Part shown: piece by piece, positions 39,972 to 40,251 of the stretch
How positions within the stretch are numbered: the stretch's first letter is position 1
Layout of the letters: every line of letters begins with the position of its first letter
From: Bacteroidales bacterium
GTDB lineage: Bacteria > Bacteroidota > Bacteroidia > Bacteroidales > WCHB1-69
DNA: 40,251 nt
Assembly (NCBI GenBank): GCA_016285615.1
Contig: JAEERB010000006.1
Coordinates: 1 to 40,251 of the forward strand
Direction of reading: 5' to 3'
The notes under the pieces: generated by a model
Databases searched by the model: none
Told to the model about the DNA's origin: nothing
What the model saw: the letters and a program-made list of their open reading frames with translations, nothing else
Program-made: the position numbers and the translations under genes

Positions 39972-40251
39972 ATGAAAAAAGATTTAAGAATCAATGATTC
40001 ATTCATTGCGAATGCTCTTAGAAATTGTGGGTACAACAATTATTCCGCTATTGCGGATATTATTGACAATTCGTTAGAACCAGAAGTCGGAAGTAGTTAT
40101 GTAAAGGTAGATTTTGAAACAAGTGGAACGGGCGCAGATGGAACTAAAATTCAAGCAATTCTCATTATAGATGATGGGTGTGGAATGTCAATGGATGTTC
40201 TTGAAGAAGCTATGAGTCTTGGTTCTGAGACAAAGAAGAGCGGAGATTGCA
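39972..40251 (+). CDS. GHKL-type (MORC-like) ATPase, N-terminal part
   Basis: About 93 residues are visible before the window ends. They carry the N-box AIADIIDNS (residues 26-34) and the G1 box DDGCGM (residues 67-72), followed by AMSLGSETK, as in HSP90/MORC-type GHKL ATPases. The opening MKKDLRINDSFIANALRNCGYNNYS is typical of prokaryotic MORC-like proteins, some of which occur in defence or restriction loci. The function of this one cannot be decided without its C-terminal part. Confidence 0.75.
   Translation, partial: MKKDLRINDSFIANALRNCGYNNYSAIADIIDNSLEPEVGSSYVKVDFETSGTGADGTKIQAILIIDDGCGMSMDVLEEAMSLGSETKKSGDC

Overview
The window is chromosomal DNA from a member of the Bacteroidota, most likely a Bacteroidales-type anaerobe. 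The signs are a GldA-type ABC ATPase, Omp28 and DUF6029 envelope proteins, a large mixed-orientation set of housekeeping genes, and repeated use of the Bacteroidota promoter box TAnnTTTG (often TATTTTTG, sometimes with TTG about 18 nt upstream). This box also settles several start codons. Shine-Dalgarno sites are mostly absent, as usual for the phylum.

Region 1 (0-12 kb): the 3' end of gldA, a truncated molybdopterin-oxidoreductase-like gene, hemW, tRNA-Glu, a conserved hypothetical gene, tRNA-Arg, mnmG and ybeY with a parS-like palindrome between them, a three-gene envelope redox operon (TlpA-like thioredoxin, DUF6029 barrel, Omp28 lipoprotein), a phosphodiester glycosidase and tilS. Region 2 (11.8-22 kb): an AT-rich gap with two DnaA-box-like 9-mers, then polA, tsaB, a universal stress protein, an EEP-family hydrolase, a rhomboid protease, prs, thiL and tRNA-Lys. 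Several genes here serve tRNA decoding (mnmG, tilS, tsaB).

Region 3 (22.1-28.3 kb) is the standout. It is an AT-rich minus-strand cassette. It encodes two Cys-rich CXXX-repeat precursor peptides, each with a twin-arginine signal; an unrecognised 80-aa protein between them; a radical SAM maturase; a second SPASM-like maturase lacking the radical SAM cysteines; a small modification-system protein; and then tatA and tatC. A small HTH gene lies upstream. The layout suggests a RiPP-type pathway in which the cysteine-rich peptide is modified in the cytoplasm and exported folded by a co-encoded Tat translocase. The cassette sits beside tRNA-Lys, next to an IS200/REP-associated Y1 transposase, and is bracketed by two directly oriented copies of a REP-palindrome element.

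Region 4 (28.3-38.6 kb) returns to ordinary chromosome: a secreted sialidase, lnt, ftsK, mscS, a small outer-membrane protein, tRNA-Ala, an acyl-CoA ligase and a PlsC-like acyltransferase. Region 5 (38.6 kb to the end) looks accessory again: a palindrome-rich non-coding stretch, a membrane-anchored LytTR regulator with an 11-bp inverted repeat over its own promoter, and the start of a GHKL (MORC-like) ATPase that runs off the window.

All calls come from reading the sequence and translations. No database search was run, so family names rest on motif recognition.
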